The position numbers and the translations under genes are program-made. A DNA stretch of 5,633 nucleotides from an uncultured Lachnospiraceae bacterium (GTDB lineage Bacteria; Bacillota_A; Clostridia; Lachnospirales; Lachnospiraceae): contig CAMMZE010000087.1 of the NCBI GenBank assembly GCA_946529195.1, positions 1 through 5,633 of the forward strand, read 5' to 3'. The notes beneath the pieces are model-generated. The model was given only the letters and a program-made list of their open reading frames with translations, ran no database searches and was not told where the DNA came from. Each line of letters opens with the position of its first letter. The stretch's first letter is position 1. Shown piece after piece: positions 4,777 to 5,633 of this stretch.

Positions 4777-5633
4777 ATGTCAAATATCTATCAGGGAGCA
4801 ATCGGACTGATTGGAAATACACCTCTTGTCGAAGTAGCTAATATAGAAAAGGAACTGGGACTGGAAGCAACCATTCTGGTCAAGCTGGAATACTTTAATC
4901 CGGCAGGCAGCGTTAAGGACCGTATCGCAAAAGCCATGATTGAAGACGCAGAAGAAAAAGGGCTCTTGAAAGAGGGTTCTGTGATCATCGAGCCTACAAG
5001 CGGCAATACCGGCATCGGTCTGGCCTCCATTGCAGCAGCCAAAGGCTACCGCATCATTCTGACCATGCCGGAGACCATGAGTGTGGAGAGAAGAAATATT
5101 CTCAAAGCCTACGGAGCTGAACTGGTGCTTACCGAAGGCGCAAAGGGCATGAAAGGGGCTATCGCAAAGGCCGAAGAACTGGCAAAAGAAATCCCCGGAA
5201 GCTTTATCCCGGGACAGTTTGTAAACCCTGCCAACCCCGCCATCCACAAAGCCACCACCGGCCCGGAAATCTGGAAGGACACGGACGGTAAGGTCGATAT
5301 CTTTATCGCAGGCGTCGGTACAGGCGGAACGGTAACCGGTACCGGGGAATATCTCAAGGAACAGAACCCTGCTATCCGCGTTGTCGCTTTAGAGCCGGAA
5401 GACTCTCCTGTCCTCTCCGAAGGGAGAGCCGGCGCCCATAAGATCCAGGGAATCGGCGCAGGTTTCGTGCCGGATGTATTAAATACATCGGTCTATGATG
5501 AAGTGTTTAAGGCCTCCAATCAGGATGCCTTTGAGACAGCCAGACTTCTGGCCAGAAAAGAAGGCATCTCTGTTGGTATTTCTTCTGGTGCTGCCCTCTT
5601 TGGAGCCATCCAGCTGGCCAAGCGTCCGGAAAA
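4777..5633 (+). CDS. cysK: Cysteine synthase (O-acetylserine sulfhydrylase), 3' end outside window
   Basis: CysK joins O-acetylserine and sulfide to make cysteine, using PLP. The 285 visible residues begin [20 protein letters not shown], and roughly 25 residues of a normal CysK of about 310 are missing at the window edge. Motifs in order are the PLP lysine Lys47 in NPAGSVKDR, the substrate loop [10 protein letters not shown] (72-81), the phosphate-binding loop [10 protein letters not shown] (179-188), [10 protein letters not shown] (223-232), and GISSGAA (267-273) near the cofactor ring. Length and motifs fit CysK/CysM; I favour CysK, but the two cannot be fully separated by eye. An AAAGGGAA site (4763-4770) precedes the ATG. 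No terminator or clear promoter lies in the 24-base gap after nifU, so it is most likely the third gene of that operon. Cystathionine beta-synthase is less likely because no regulatory extension is seen. Confidence 0.95.
   Translation, partial: MSNIYQGAIGLIGNTPLVEVANIEKELGLEATILVKLEYFNPAGSVKDRIAKAMIEDAEEKGLLKEGSVIIEPTSGNTGIGLASIAAAKGYRIILTMPETMSVERRNILKAYGAELVLTEGAKGMKGAIAKAEELAKEIPGSFIPGQFVNPANPAIHKATTGPEIWKDTDGKVDIFIAGVGTGGTVTGTGEYLKEQNPAIRVVALEPEDSPVLSEGRAGAHKIQGIGAGFVPDVLNTSVYDEVFKASNQDAFETARLLARKEGISVGISSGAALFGAIQLAKRPE

Noticed and set aside
4780..5247. 155-codon open frame on the - strand opposite cysK
   Set aside because: It lies opposite well-conserved cysK sequence, and the Cys/Phe/His-rich product has no coherent motif.

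Overview
The window looks like ordinary chromosome from a Gram-positive anaerobe of the Clostridia, probably Lachnospiraceae-like. This is inferred from four things: strong AAGGAGG ribosome binding sites, moderate GC, a separate FeoB-associated Cys-rich peptide, and a compact Rrf2 / NifS / NifU cluster without hscA, hscB or fdx. No mobile element, CRISPR array, rRNA or tRNA gene was seen.

Layout. (1) Positions 1-2147, + strand: feoB, the ferrous iron transporter, truncated at its 5' end by the window edge, followed by a 49-codon gene for a one-helix Cys-rich membrane peptide. (2) Positions 2163-2190: a GC-rich hairpin flanked by A and T tracts, able to act as a terminator in both directions between convergent operons. 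(3) Positions 2261-3004, - strand: a two-gene unit encoding an IscR-like Rrf2 regulator and then, 3 bases later, a 107-aa protein of unknown function. (4) Positions 3005-3169: a divergent control region. It has a perfect-consensus promoter for the + strand genes, a weaker promoter for the - strand genes, and two related CCTA...TAGG palindromes, one over each promoter. (5) Positions 3170-5633, + strand: nifS/iscS-type cysteine desulfurase, nifU/iscU-type Fe-S scaffold, and cysK, truncated at its 3' end by the window edge.

How the genes fit together. CysK makes cysteine, NifS takes the sulfur from cysteine, and NifU assembles it with iron into clusters. The Rrf2 protein, with three clustered cysteines, is well placed to sense Fe-S status and repress both its own unit and nifS-nifU-cysK. 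FeoB next door brings in iron. The operon arrangement and the sites are visible in the sequence; the regulatory logic is inferred from the IscR family.

Most of the window is well-understood biology. The least explained parts are the 107-aa protein co-transcribed with the regulator, the paired operators, and the placement of cysK in a putative IscR regulon. I do not see a wholly new system here.
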